This document shows, in pieces, positions 1 through 9,634 of a stretch of DNA of 64,000 nucleotides. The notes under the pieces are model-generated. The model was not told the DNA's origin. It made no database searches and was given only the letters and a program-made list of their open reading frames with translations. The DNA lies in the NCBI GenBank assembly GCA_000818945.1, contig KN805378.1, positions 329,523 to 393,522 of the forward strand. Direction: 5' to 3'. The translations under genes and the position numbers were made by a program. Each line of letters begins with the position of its first letter. Position 1 is the first letter of the stretch. Source of the stretch: Schizochytrium sp. CCTCC M209059. Lineage: Eukaryota; Sar; Bigyra; Thraustochytrida; Thraustochytriidae.

Positions 1-878
<878 letters not shown>

Positions 879-1225
879 GAGCGCCGCGACTCGTAGACTC
901 CTTGGCGTGTCTCTGTTCTGCCGAGTCTGCTCGTTTCGCCCTGGAAGGGCATTTCCAGCCAGAGCGAGCGAGGCCTAACCACCAGCAGCGGCATCGTGAC
1001 GTCTTGAGTGACAGCTACATCAAAAGCCGAAGCGAGTAGAGGTCGACGTTGCGCACGTCAAGGCGTATTGACCACAAGGGCGTTGAAGCTTCGGCATGAA
1101 AAGGACGCGGGTACGTTGCACGTGAAGAAGGACTTGCTCTCCGAAACTTGATTGGCACTAAACCTGAATTTCTCACAACGACGAATCCATCGCAGCGCCA
1201 AGCATCGACTTCGTCAAAAGACAAC
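879..1225. other. Upstream region of NSE3
   Basis: About 350 bases between the AAGC array and the NSE3 start codon. I see no gene, clear TATA box or internal repeat. It presumably holds the NSE3 promoter and 5' leader. Confidence 0.5.
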
Positions 1226-1357
1226 ATGGGTCGTCGCGTTCGCGCGTCACGTCAAGGAAAGGACGTCGACCGCGCCGAGAACTATGAGGAAGACGACGAA
1301 GAAGAGCATCAAGAAGATGATGCTCACGAGGGCGGTGAGGGCGACGATGATGAGAAT

Positions 1358-1389
<32 letters not shown>

Positions 1390-2236
1390 TGAGGAGTTCG
1401 GCAGAGGCCAAAAGCGAAAGGCACTCGGTCTCGGTGATTGGGTCGGCGGCGAATGGGAAGTGGAGGCCATCGTCAAGGGCGCCGCTGCGAAACAGCAAAA
1501 AATCCTCCGGGAAACGGTCTCGGATTCGGTTCCGGATAAAATAAAGGGACTCGAGGACGCAGACAGCCGAAAACTCATCAGCGAAGTCATGCGCTACATC
1601 CTCTTTAGAAACCTAGCGCGCAAGCCATGCCGGACGTCCCACATTGTCGAACAAGTCATCAAGCCCAGCAACATTGAGGTCGCTACCAGCCAGCGCAAAA
1701 CCCTCCTCGCCATCATCCAGCATCGCTTCGCCGACGTATTTGGTTATCATCTCGTGAGTTCATCGGACGCGCCAGGGGAAAAAGTCCAGGACGAAAACTG
1801 GATGCTTCTTAGCCTCAACGAGTCGCCTGAACTGCGAAAGGACAGAGGTAAAGAAAACGAAGCCAACCCCGTTCACGGCATGGCCATGGTCATCCTTTCG
1901 CTCATCATGCTCAACGATGGGGCCATCTCTGAAAAGAAGCTCACAGAAGAGCTTGGTAAGCTCGGCGTTCCGGCAACATCGGAAAAGTCTGGAAAAAGCA
2001 AGCTCGTCTTTCCCGACGTAGCCAAGGCCACGAAGCAGGTCCGAGACCTCGGCTTCATTTCCAGAAGAAAATCTGATCGCGTCAACGATGACAACAGCGC
2101 TATCTTCGAATACGTTTTTGGGCCGAACGCAAAGCTGGAAATCGGTCTGCCCAATATCATTCGCTTCATGGAGTATATGACCAACACCAAACTCAAGCAA
2201 AAGGATGTCGATAGGTTCCTTGAACCTGAAACCTGA
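1226..2236 (+). CDS. NSE3: NSE3-like MAGE-domain protein (Smc5/6 complex subunit)
   Basis: Predicted 336 aa. Residues 20-57 are a strongly acidic Glu/Asp tract. Residues 115-320 match the MAGE homology domain: a first winged helix with the pattern VFGYHLV (171-177) and a second beginning GMAMVILSLIMLNDGAISEKKL (218 onward), the counterpart of the MAGE LLxxVLxxIFxxGxxxSE segment. Single MAGE genes in protists are normally NSE3, which pairs with the RING protein NSE1 and bridges the Smc5/6 kleisin NSE4 in DNA repair. The start is the first in-frame ATG (ACAACATGG context); the frame is open for 26 codons upstream without an ATG. It converges on the deubiquitinase gene 340 bases downstream. NSE3 is inferred from lineage logic; MAGE membership is more secure. 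Confidence 0.85.
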
Positions 2237-2576
2237 CCCTGCTCGCTGCCAACAAAAATCTGGTTTCGCTCACGTAACGGCGAAACCTAACATTTGCGAG
2301 CGACCAACAGACTGGCGTATCTGCGCAGCTTTTCCGATCTCTACAACTGTCCACACCAACATTAATTTCACTTTCTTTAACCTTTTTTGCTTTGCTGCTC
2401 TCACGAATCAAAGGAAACAAACAAAATAATAGTAAAAACATTTTAATTTAAAAGGAAACAAACAAAGGAAACAAAATTTAATGATGGACAAACGATCTCC
2501 AAGCATCCTGACCGTTTGCCATCATCGAACATCCAGCTGGCAGATCCATACTTATCTCCCGGCCTTGTAGTATACA
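2237..2576. other. Convergent 3' intergenic region, NSE3/USP
   Basis: AT-richer spacer between two convergent stop codons. It holds repeated AAAGGAAACAAACAAA words around 2411-2480 and A-rich tracts that may serve polyadenylation on both strands. No coding potential seen. Confidence 0.5.
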
Positions 2577-4007
2577 TTATGCTCTTGCCGAGTCTTCGAA
2601 CGAGGCATCTGTTGTGCAAGCACGGCTCGAACTTGCTGCAGCATCGCCTACGATCGTCTCGAGCTCGTTCGCAGGGAGCTTGTGCGGCCAATTGGAAGGA
2701 TTGCTCACAGACTGCCGCCGGTAACCAACGTCGGCCATCGCTCTACGCTGGAAAAACAAGAGATACGCGTTGCGATCCTGCACGTTGGACTCACTCGCGG
2801 TTGAACGTCTCGCATCGTCAAAGAGAGTCCACTGGTGCGCCGACCGTCCGCGCACAATGGCATTATAGTGCCCACTACCAGCACCCCCCATGTGGCGCGA
2901 AACTGCGTACAGGTCGTACGTAGGATGATCGCGTTGTGCTGCAAAGGTGTGACCTTCGAGATCCCAATCTTGCAGAGGAAACCGTACGAGCGTGTTGAGT
3001 TTTTGCGTGCGAATACCCAGGCGACTGTACTTGAACCGCTTCAAGTGAATAATCAACACGGGCGGAAGCTTCCACAAATCGAACTTCTTCACTGCGTCGA
3101 CGTGCTTTTTGCATTTGCTGCAAAACCATTGCTCGTCACCCGTCAGCTCCTCGGGTTCGAGAAAGGCCTCGAGCAGAGCGTCCAAGTCCACCTCCGCTGC
3201 GTCACCATTGGTCTTCTCCGCCGATGTCGCTGCCGCCGACACCGGTAACGAGAGATACATGAATGGATCGAATTTGACTGATACGAATCCACACGTCTGG
3301 CACGTCAGGGTCGACTTGAGCTGGCCTTGCATAATGTCCACAATGATGCTACGATTCCGCAAAAGATGTAACTTCCACTGCTCGGCAGCAACAACTTCGT
3401 CGGGACGGCCGTTCGCGTCCGGGATCTCATTGTACGGTTTTTTCGAGACACGATTCAGGTCCTCGTGCAAACCATCCAGGAGATAAGACATGAATTCTTG
3501 GCAATCGTGCTGTCTCGTGCCCGAGAACTGGGGCGCAAAGCGGCTTACCGTATTCTTAAAGGCGCGAGGGTTGATGCCCTGTTTGTTGGACGATTCGGCG
3601 AAAAGGTCGCTCAGTAACGCCGCGAACGCCTCGGCGAGCTTGCCTCCCGTGCCATTCGGGTTCTCTCGGTGCACGTCCTTTTGCCACAAGAGCGTTCCCA
3701 CAAAAAAGTCCGTCAGCGGAGCCGTATGTGAAAGGCATTGTAGCGCTGCGTTCATGAAGCACGTGTTGCCCAAATTCCGCAGGCCCGCTCCAAGTTCGTT
3801 TCCAGGCGTCCACAGGCTTTCTTTGCGCAGACGGATAAACTCTTTGGTCAGCCCTGGCTGGAATTGGTTTTCCCAGGACGACGACCGGTGCCTTAGGGTC
3901 GGGGCCAGATTCTTGGAGGACGAGGCCTCCCCGCTAACCTTCTTTTTCTCCTCCTTCTCCTTCTCCTCCTCCTCTTCGCCCTCACGCGGGCCCTCGGCCT
4001 CGTCCAT
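2577..4007 (-). CDS. Ubiquitin carboxyl-terminal hydrolase, USP4/11/15-like (C19)
   Basis: 476 aa from the first ATG in this frame (4007). It removes ubiquitin from substrates. The Cys box GLRNLGNTCFMNAALQCL holds the catalytic Cys (about C83), and the His box has SGHYNA (His about 380) followed by FDD (about 397). Two CxxC pairs (LTCQTCGF and FCSKCKKH) form the fingers zinc site. LLDGLHEDLNRV and PYxExxDANGRPD strings resemble USP4/11/15. No DUSP or UBL domain is present. A Glu/Lys-rich stretch leads into the domain and a Ser-rich tail of about 70 residues follows the His box. The frame remains open far upstream of 4007 without an ATG, and a 40-bp tandem duplication at 4191-4270 separates it from a better upstream ATG at 4314, so the annotated N-terminus may be truncated. 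Confidence 0.9.
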   Translation of the reverse strand: MDEAEGPREGEEEEEKEKEEKKKVSGEASSSKNLAPTLRHRSSSWENQFQPGLTKEFIRLRKESLWTPGNELGAGLRNLGNTCFMNAALQCLSHTAPLTDFFVGTLLWQKDVHRENPNGTGGKLAEAFAALLSDLFAESSNKQGINPRAFKNTVSRFAPQFSGTRQHDCQEFMSYLLDGLHEDLNRVSKKPYNEIPDANGRPDEVVAAEQWKLHLLRNRSIIVDIMQGQLKSTLTCQTCGFVSVKFDPFMYLSLPVSAAATSAEKTNGDAAEVDLDALLEAFLEPEELTGDEQWFCSKCKKHVDAVKKFDLWKLPPVLIIHLKRFKYSRLGIRTQKLNTLVRFPLQDWDLEGHTFAAQRDHPTYDLYAVSRHMGGAGSGHYNAIVRGRSAHQWTLFDDARRSTASESNVQDRNAYLLFFQRRAMADVGYRRQSVSNPSNWPHKLPANELETIVGDAAASSSRACTTDASFEDSARA

Positions 4008-4972
4008 GGCGGCCTCAAAGGTGCGGTACCGTCGCTTCTCGCCCGCGCGTCGAGGCTCTCCTCTTCGGAATCTCGCCGCTGCTTGCGCCACCGCGCGGTG
4101 CCTGCGAGCGATCTCCTTGTCCTCCCGGACCTCCTGCCGCGCCTCGTGCTCCTCGAGCTCCAGGTCCTTCTCCTCGTCGTCGTCGTGGGCGTCGGGCCCC
4201 GCCGAGGTCTGCGACGGCGCTCGTAGCAGCGTCGGGCCCCGCCGAGGTCTGCGACGGCGCTCGTAGCAGCGTCGACATCGGCCGCGACGCCAGCGCCGAC
4301 GAGACCACCCCCATGTCCGCACGCGGGCCCGCACGCGGGTCCGCACGCGGGTCCGCCGCGAGCCCTCCTCCCTGCGCGCGGCGAGCAAGCGTCCTCGGCG
4401 CGGCGCGACTCGACTCGAGTTTGCTCGCGCGAGGTTATTGGACTTTGCTTTCTTGCCTCGTCCACCTCCAAGTCAACCAGCGGGGACTTCTTCGTGCACA
4501 ACACAAAGCGCCGCAAAGGCGCCGCAAAGCGCCTCTCGCTGCGCGAATGGACTCAGACTCGGACGCGAGCGCCTTCGTCGCCTCCACGGAGCGAGCGCGA
4601 AGCACCAGCGAGTGCAAGCGAGAGCAGCGACTCTGCGCGCCAGAATGGATGCCGCCGCATCTTGGTCGGGCACGAGAACGTAATGGATGGATGAATGCTG
4701 GATGTGCAAATGAAATGCACGCATGCACAAAGGGCGGGAAACACAGCGCGCAAGTCGGGAATGGGCCCGCGCTCAGTAGCCGAAAGCCGCGGGACTTGAG
4801 TGGACCTCGGCCGCGGTCGCGCGCAGTTCTTGCTTTCTTGCTCTCTTGCTTTCTCGCTCTCTCGCTGCCGGAAAGAGCGTGAGCAGTGGTCGCGGCGCTG
4901 CGGCGGCAGAGCGCAAGGCGAGCTTGCAAGCTCGGAACGGAGGACATGCGCGCGGTCGGGGCCGCGGAGACC
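4008..4972. promoter_or_regulatory. Divergent promoter region, USP/BMT2
   Basis: About 965 bases between the two head-to-head start codons. It contains the USP 5' coding-like extension (roughly 4008-4314 with the 40-bp duplication), a short GC-rich tandem of GGGTCCGCACGC words near 4321-4352, and the BMT2 leader with CTTGCTNTCTTGCTTTCTCGCTCT pyrimidine-rich repeats around 4828-4866. A short frame upstream of BMT2 (ATG at 4946) is in frame with it. Confidence 0.5.
4191..4270. repeat. Exact 40-bp tandem duplication in the USP 5' region
   Basis: Positions 4191-4230 and 4231-4270 are identical. Because 40 is not a multiple of three, the extra copy shifts the reading frame. With one copy, the ATG at 4314 (complement strand) would run in frame into the USP domain and add 89 residues. 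Either a real frameshifting allele or an assembly or sequencing duplication. Confidence 0.95.
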
Positions 4973-6094
4973 ATGGGCGGGAAAAGACGAAGACCCCAGC
5001 AGCAAGAGCAAGAGCATGAGCAAGAGCAAGAGCATGGGCAAGAGCAAGAGCATGAGCAAGAGCAAGAGCAAAAGCTTGAGCAAGAGCTTGAGCAAGAGCT
5101 TGAGCAAGAGCTTGAGCAAGAGCTTGAGCAAGAGCAAGAGCTTGAGCAAGAGCTTGAGCAAGAGCAAGCGGGAAGGTCAGCGGAAACAGCAGAGGCGCCA
5201 ACACCACGAGAATCAGACCAACCGCGCAAGAGGAAACGCAAAAGGCCAAAAAAGACCGCGGCCGGTGCAAGCGTCCCGCTGCGAGGATGGAGGCCGCTCA
5301 CTTCGCAAAAGGAGGCACGCAAGGTGACGTCCAAGTTTCACGACCTCACGCGCCAACTTGAGCAACTCGACGAGGGACCTGCCAATGCGCAGACCAAGGC
5401 TGAACGCGCAAAGGTCCAAGCGCAGCTCGACAATCTTGGCGGCAGAAAGAGATACCAAGAGGCATCGATGCTGCTAACTTCTCTCAACAAGAGCTCATCC
5501 AAATGGGTCTTCCAAAACATTACCAGACTTGGTATGCGACCGGCCCGAGGCGAACCTCTGCTCCGCGTACTCGAGGTCGGCGCCATTAATACGCAGCTAT
5601 TGTCATGTCCTTGGCTTGATGTCATGGCCATTGATCTCAAATCTCGGAATCCTGCCATCAAGGAGCTCGATTTCTTTGACGTCTCCGTAAAGGAACCCGC
5701 GCGATTTGACGTCATCTGCAATGCCATGGTTGTCAACTGCGTCCCAACAGAGACGGCAAGGGGTGACATGCTCGTGCGGTGTGCAAGGTTGCTCAAAGCG
5801 GACGGCCTTTTCTGTCTTGTTCTTCCTTTACGTTGTGTCGGCGCCCCTTCGAAGAGTGCCATGTCGCACATGCTCGAGTGTCTTGGGCTCAGCGTTGTGC
5901 ACACAAGCGAGAGCCCCAAGATTGCCTTTTTTGCAGCGCGAAAAACACGTCCGTGCTGGCACCTCTCCTCTGGCGATGATGCTTGTCCATCGACTCGCCT
6001 CAATGCCATCAAGCTTCGCGCGCAAGATGCATCCTTTACGGTGCGCTTTTCGCCCCAAACATTATCTGACCTATGCTGCTGTGAAAAAGACTAA
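4973..6094 (+). CDS. BMT2: BMT2-like 25S rRNA adenine-N1 methyltransferase
   Basis: 373 aa from the ATG at 4973 (ACCATGG context); an in-frame ATG at 4946 would add nine residues. In yeast Bmt2 makes m1A2142 in 25S rRNA in the nucleolus. Residues 12-70 are a Gln/Glu/Leu low-complexity tract encoded by GAGCAA/GAGCTT hexamers, followed by a basic RKRKRKRPKK cluster (about 85-94) that could be a nuclear signal. The SAM-binding core has LRVLEVGA (about 198-204), VMAIDLKSRNPAIKELDFFD, and the acceptor-side string NAMVVNCVPTETARGDML, all characteristic of BMT2/SAMTOR proteins. The nucleolar role is preferred over the metazoan mTORC1 sensor SAMTOR because of the basic N-terminus, but that choice is inference. 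Confidence 0.85.
   Translation: MGGKRRRPQQQEQEHEQEQEHGQEQEHEQEQEQKLEQELEQELEQELEQELEQEQELEQELEQEQAGRSAETAEAPTPRESDQPRKRKRKRPKKTAAGASVPLRGWRPLTSQKEARKVTSKFHDLTRQLEQLDEGPANAQTKAERAKVQAQLDNLGGRKRYQEASMLLTSLNKSSSKWVFQNITRLGMRPARGEPLLRVLEVGAINTQLLSCPWLDVMAIDLKSRNPAIKELDFFDVSVKEPARFDVICNAMVVNCVPTETARGDMLVRCARLLKADGLFCLVLPLRCVGAPSKSAMSHMLECLGLSVVHTSESPKIAFFAARKTRPCWHLSSGDDACPSTRLNAIKLRAQDASFTVRFSPQTLSDLCCCEKD
5001..5165. repeat. GAGCAA/GAGCTT hexamer repeat inside BMT2
   Basis: Imperfect tandem hexamers encoding (Glu-Gln/Glu-Leu)n. Translated in other frames it gives Ser-Lys or Lys-Ser-Leu repeats, which explains the long low-complexity shadow frames here. Confidence 0.9.
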
Positions 6095-6426
6095 AAGTGC
6101 TTGAAAAGTGAAAAGACTTGCAATTCTCAAAACCCGAGCTACAGACAGACCGCCATAGGCCTGAGCTGAGCTGAGCTGAGCTGAGCAAGAAACCTCCGTA
6201 GAACTATTATATTAGACAGAGAACTCCATAGGCCTGAGCCAGAGAGGCCTGTGCTAGAGAAACCTCCATACTTTTCCCTTCTCACATGAATAACGTAATG
6301 ATTGATAGAGTGCTCAGCAGACGTTCAAAGAAGGTCTCATTTTACTTCCCCAAAAATTCTGCAAGTGTACGTAAATACACGAAAATTACATGCATGAGCC
6401 TGAATAGGTCAGATTCTACCATATTA
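6095..6426. other. Convergent 3' intergenic region, BMT2/CEP131
   Basis: Holds a (GAGCT)n pentamer run at about 6162-6186 and two related blocks containing CCATAGGCCTGAG (near 6153 and 6226), with AGAGGCCTG near 6242. No coding potential seen. Confidence 0.5.
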
Positions 6427-8751
6427 TTATGAACTGATGTCGGAACCACCCACAAAGTCCTGGCGCTGCTTCTCAAGAAGTTCGTCATATGTGGCAAAAC
6501 GTGCCTCCATGTCCTCGATCTGCGCGCGCATAGCCCGAATCGTCTCGTCTTTGCGCGCCAACGTCGCGCGCACCCTGCGATGAATTTCAGCGGTTTCCTC
6601 CTCAAAGTTCGCCTCCAGCTCAGTCTCTGCTTTTTTACGCGCTGCGCGCTCTCGAGCAAGCTCCTCGTGGGCTGCCTCCACTCTGTCCTGTAGCTCCGCC
6701 TGTCTTCGGATCTGGTTCGCGTTCCGCTCGGCATACTCGGCACGAATCTGCTGCTCCCGCTCGGCAAGCAAGTCGTTCGTGGAGGCCGTCTTTGCACTCA
6801 GCTCGACGATACGTCGCTCGCGGGCCTCCGCTTGCCGCTCCAGATCGCGAACACGCGCCTCGGCAGAGGAAAATGTCTGCTTTTCCGCTTGGCGCGTGTC
6901 TCGCAGCCGCTCAAACTTGGCGCGCCACTCGGCCGCTTCCGCCTCCGCCTCACGCGCAGCCGCCTCGGCGCGTGCTTCAGCGGCGCGAATCGATTCCCGC
7001 AGCTCAGAATCCTTTTCCGCGGCCTTGGACTCCTGTTCCGCGTACAGCTTGCCAATGACGGCATCGATTTGCTTGTCGCGCTGAGCGGTCAGCTTCTCGC
7101 GGAGCTTCCTCTCTTCCATAGCAGCCTTTTCCTCGAGCTTGCGCACGACGCGAGCTTGCCACTGTTCCTTCTCCAAGGCCCACTTTTGCTCGAGGCCCTC
7201 GAGCTGCGCTTCGAGACGACGCTTTTCGACTTCGAGCTCGGACTCCCGCTGCCGCGCGGCGTCTGCCACGCGTTGCTTTAGAGCGTCTTGCGCCTCACGC
7301 AGTTCCTCGCGATGTCTTTTGCGAAGGTCTTCGAATTCGCCCTCGAGACGCGCTCGCTGTGCCTGCAAATCCTCTTGGTGTCGCTCTTCCATTTGCCGCA
7401 ATTTGCCTAGCATGGAGGTTCGCTCGCCACTTCGAACCTCCTCGAGGTCACTCAGGTGTCGCGCACGCAGTTCCGCCAGTGCTCGCTCCTTCTCACGCTC
7501 CTGGGCGTCCCGTATGGCCCGAGCCTCATCCTTGAAGCGATCTTCAATAACGCGTAAATCATCCTTGTGCTTGGCCAAAATGCTCTGTACCTCGGGCTCG
7601 AGGCCTTTAATAGTGAGCTCCTTGAGCTCTTTGGTCTTTTCTTTTTGCCATCGCTGCCGTTTCGCTGCGTCCGCAGCAGCCATAGTATCCTTGAGACGCG
7701 ATAATTCGCGCGCATGTTTCTCCTCGGTATCGCGCATCTTGCGTGCCATGTCTTCCTCGCCACGCTTGATACGACTCGCGAGTTCCTCGACTTTTGCAGC
7801 AAGTTGCTTCTTATCCGCGAGAAGCTTGTCTATGAAACCGAGATGCCGCGCAACTGCTTGCTCGTGCTCGGCACGCTGTCGTTCCATGCCCTCTTTCGTT
7901 GCTGCAGCTGCTTTGTGAGCGGCTTCTGCCCTTTCTCGTCGAGTTTTTTCAAGAGCTTGTTTGAGGGCCTCAATCGTCTTGCGTTTGTCCTCGAGCTCGA
8001 GCTTGAGCGAGCTGTACCTTGCTGATGTAGACGAGGTCCCCATCGAAGATGCTGACGCAGACCGCATGCCTCCCGTGGCCAAGGTCGCTCGCGACATGGG
8101 CGAGTCCGCCGCAAAATGCGAACGTGTTTCGTCGTCCTCGTCAAGCTGAGCAGGGATGCGTCGAATGCCTTCGCGCATTTTTCGCGATCGAGATGCCCCG
8201 CGTGATCCATGATTACTGTTGCTGGACTGCGCTCGCATGTGCTTTGAGATTGGATGACTCTCAATGGACGGCGCGAGTCCCCTAGAGACCTCGGCGATAT
8301 CGTCTGCGGCCTCGACGCTATCGTCATGTCCAGACATGTTCAGTGCATGCTCATCTTCCTCGTTCTCTTCGTCAACTTCCCAGTCGTACCGTTTGGCACC
8401 TTCCTTGTACCCTAGCCTTGAGATTGTGGCGTCACGTTCGCCAGCGGCGGAGGCAGCGGCCTCGTCCAAGAACGAGAAAAGCTCGTCTTTGATGCCCGTT
8501 TCCGTGGCACGAACCACCTTGGGTGGCTTTTCTGCAAAAGCAATGCGCGGTTTGGAGTGGTTTTCGCGAGAACCATGATTCTCTGCGTCGTCTTCGTACT
8601 TGCTCTCGCGCATGCTATTTTCGTTCTTGCTTCGCGCCGACATCGTCTTCACGCGGTCTACATCATTATGACGCGGCGTGCTCGCGAGACGCTCGCGGTT
8701 CAACTTGAGCGAGTCCGTGAGGTTTTCCTTACGTAGTTTTCGCGACACCAT
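6427..8751 (-). CDS. CEP131: CEP131/AZI1-like centriolar satellite coiled-coil protein
   Basis: 774 aa from the first ATG (8751). In animals CEP131 sits at centriolar satellites and the ciliary transition zone and is needed for cilium or flagellum assembly. The N-terminal third is Ser/Arg/Asp-rich and probably disordered. From about residue 270 to the end the protein is an almost continuous charged coiled coil. Two signatures recall vertebrate CEP131: TIKGLEPEVQSILAKHK (vertebrate: TVKGLEPEIQKLIARHK) and, near the C-terminus, EIHRRVRATLARKDETI (EVHRRVKTALARKEEAV). A third, KLREKLTAQRDKQIDAVIGKL, also aligns. Coiled coils can mimic one another, but these ordered anchors make the call fairly strong. 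It faces the AT-hook gene head to head. Confidence 0.82.
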   Translation of the reverse strand: MVSRKLRKENLTDSLKLNRERLASTPRHNDVDRVKTMSARSKNENSMRESKYEDDAENHGSRENHSKPRIAFAEKPPKVVRATETGIKDELFSFLDEAAASAAGERDATISRLGYKEGAKRYDWEVDEENEEDEHALNMSGHDDSVEAADDIAEVSRGLAPSIESHPISKHMRAQSSNSNHGSRGASRSRKMREGIRRIPAQLDEDDETRSHFAADSPMSRATLATGGMRSASASSMGTSSTSARYSSLKLELEDKRKTIEALKQALEKTRRERAEAAHKAAAATKEGMERQRAEHEQAVARHLGFIDKLLADKKQLAAKVEELASRIKRGEEDMARKMRDTEEKHARELSRLKDTMAAADAAKRQRWQKEKTKELKELTIKGLEPEVQSILAKHKDDLRVIEDRFKDEARAIRDAQEREKERALAELRARHLSDLEEVRSGERTSMLGKLRQMEERHQEDLQAQRARLEGEFEDLRKRHREELREAQDALKQRVADAARQRESELEVEKRRLEAQLEGLEQKWALEKEQWQARVVRKLEEKAAMEERKLREKLTAQRDKQIDAVIGKLYAEQESKAAEKDSELRESIRAAEARAEAAAREAEAEAAEWRAKFERLRDTRQAEKQTFSSAEARVRDLERQAEARERRIVELSAKTASTNDLLAEREQQIRAEYAERNANQIRRQAELQDRVEAAHEELARERAARKKAETELEANFEEETAEIHRRVRATLARKDETIRAMRAQIEDMEARFATYDELLEKQRQDFVGGSDISS

Positions 8752-9034
8752 CTCAGCGCGTGCCTCACGCGCAAGCTTCCACGCACTTGTCGACACGCAA
8801 ACACGCGCGCGTACGCACGCAGACGATGCAAGCAAAGAGGTCTCAGCGCGGACGGATGTATGCTTCTCCGTAGACAGTCAGTCCGTCAGACTGAAAGACA
8901 GAAACGCACCTCTTTAAATCACGTGCAGCGAAAAGCTTTGAGCACCAAGTGCCCCCAATTCCAACGTCGTAGAATAATTTTGGGCTTCAACGGTCATATT
9001 TTTCATTCCTGAACACGCGGTCTCTCTCTCTCTC

Positions 9035-9070
<36 letters not shown>

Positions 9071-9634
9071 ATCCAGTCCTTCTTGTTAACGAGCCAGAGG
9101 GACGGATGTCGAGTCATTTGTTCCTTTGTTCGACGACTTTAGGGGCTAGTACATGTGCTGCGTGTCGATCACTTGTAATCTCATTCTCGCTCTCTCTTAC
9201 GTCATTGTCGACGAGAGAAAGAGAGAGAGTGAAGTTCTATGCTTCTTTCGAAGATCCAAGGAGGAGAACAACAAAACAGCCATTCCTCTTTCGCCGGCGA
9301 GCTTGCTAGCCATAAACGTGTCCAGTTCATTTCCAGACCTACGAGAGTCTCCATTTCCCCAAAAACTTATAAATGCACGAAGTGGAGTTCAACATCCATC
9401 ATTCAGTTGGGTGCCCGAACTGGCACTAAAAATAAAATAAAAACAAAAGTTGACCTAACCGTAGCCACCATCAAGACGAGCTCATTTAGCCAATCCAATC
9501 GACGGCAGAGTCCGTCCCGGCGCGGGAAAAAGGGGCGAAGAGGAGCATTACAGCGCGAGCAGCGTCCATCGAGCAAAGGCGTTGTAGGGACAGATTTTGC
9601 GTCAGGCGACGCGGATAAAAGAGCATAAAACGCC
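8752..9634. promoter_or_regulatory. Divergent promoter region, CEP131/AT-hook protein
   Basis: 883 bases between head-to-head starts. It contains a (TC)n run at about 9021-9067 and a shorter GA-rich run near 9209-9230. These pyrimidine/purine tracts resemble nucleosome-poor promoter elements, but I see no defined motif. No extra gene is evident. Confidence 0.45.
9021..9067. repeat. (TC)n microsatellite
   Basis: Dinucleotide TC run with one CCC interruption near 9035, in the CEP131/AT-hook promoter region. Confidence 0.9.
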
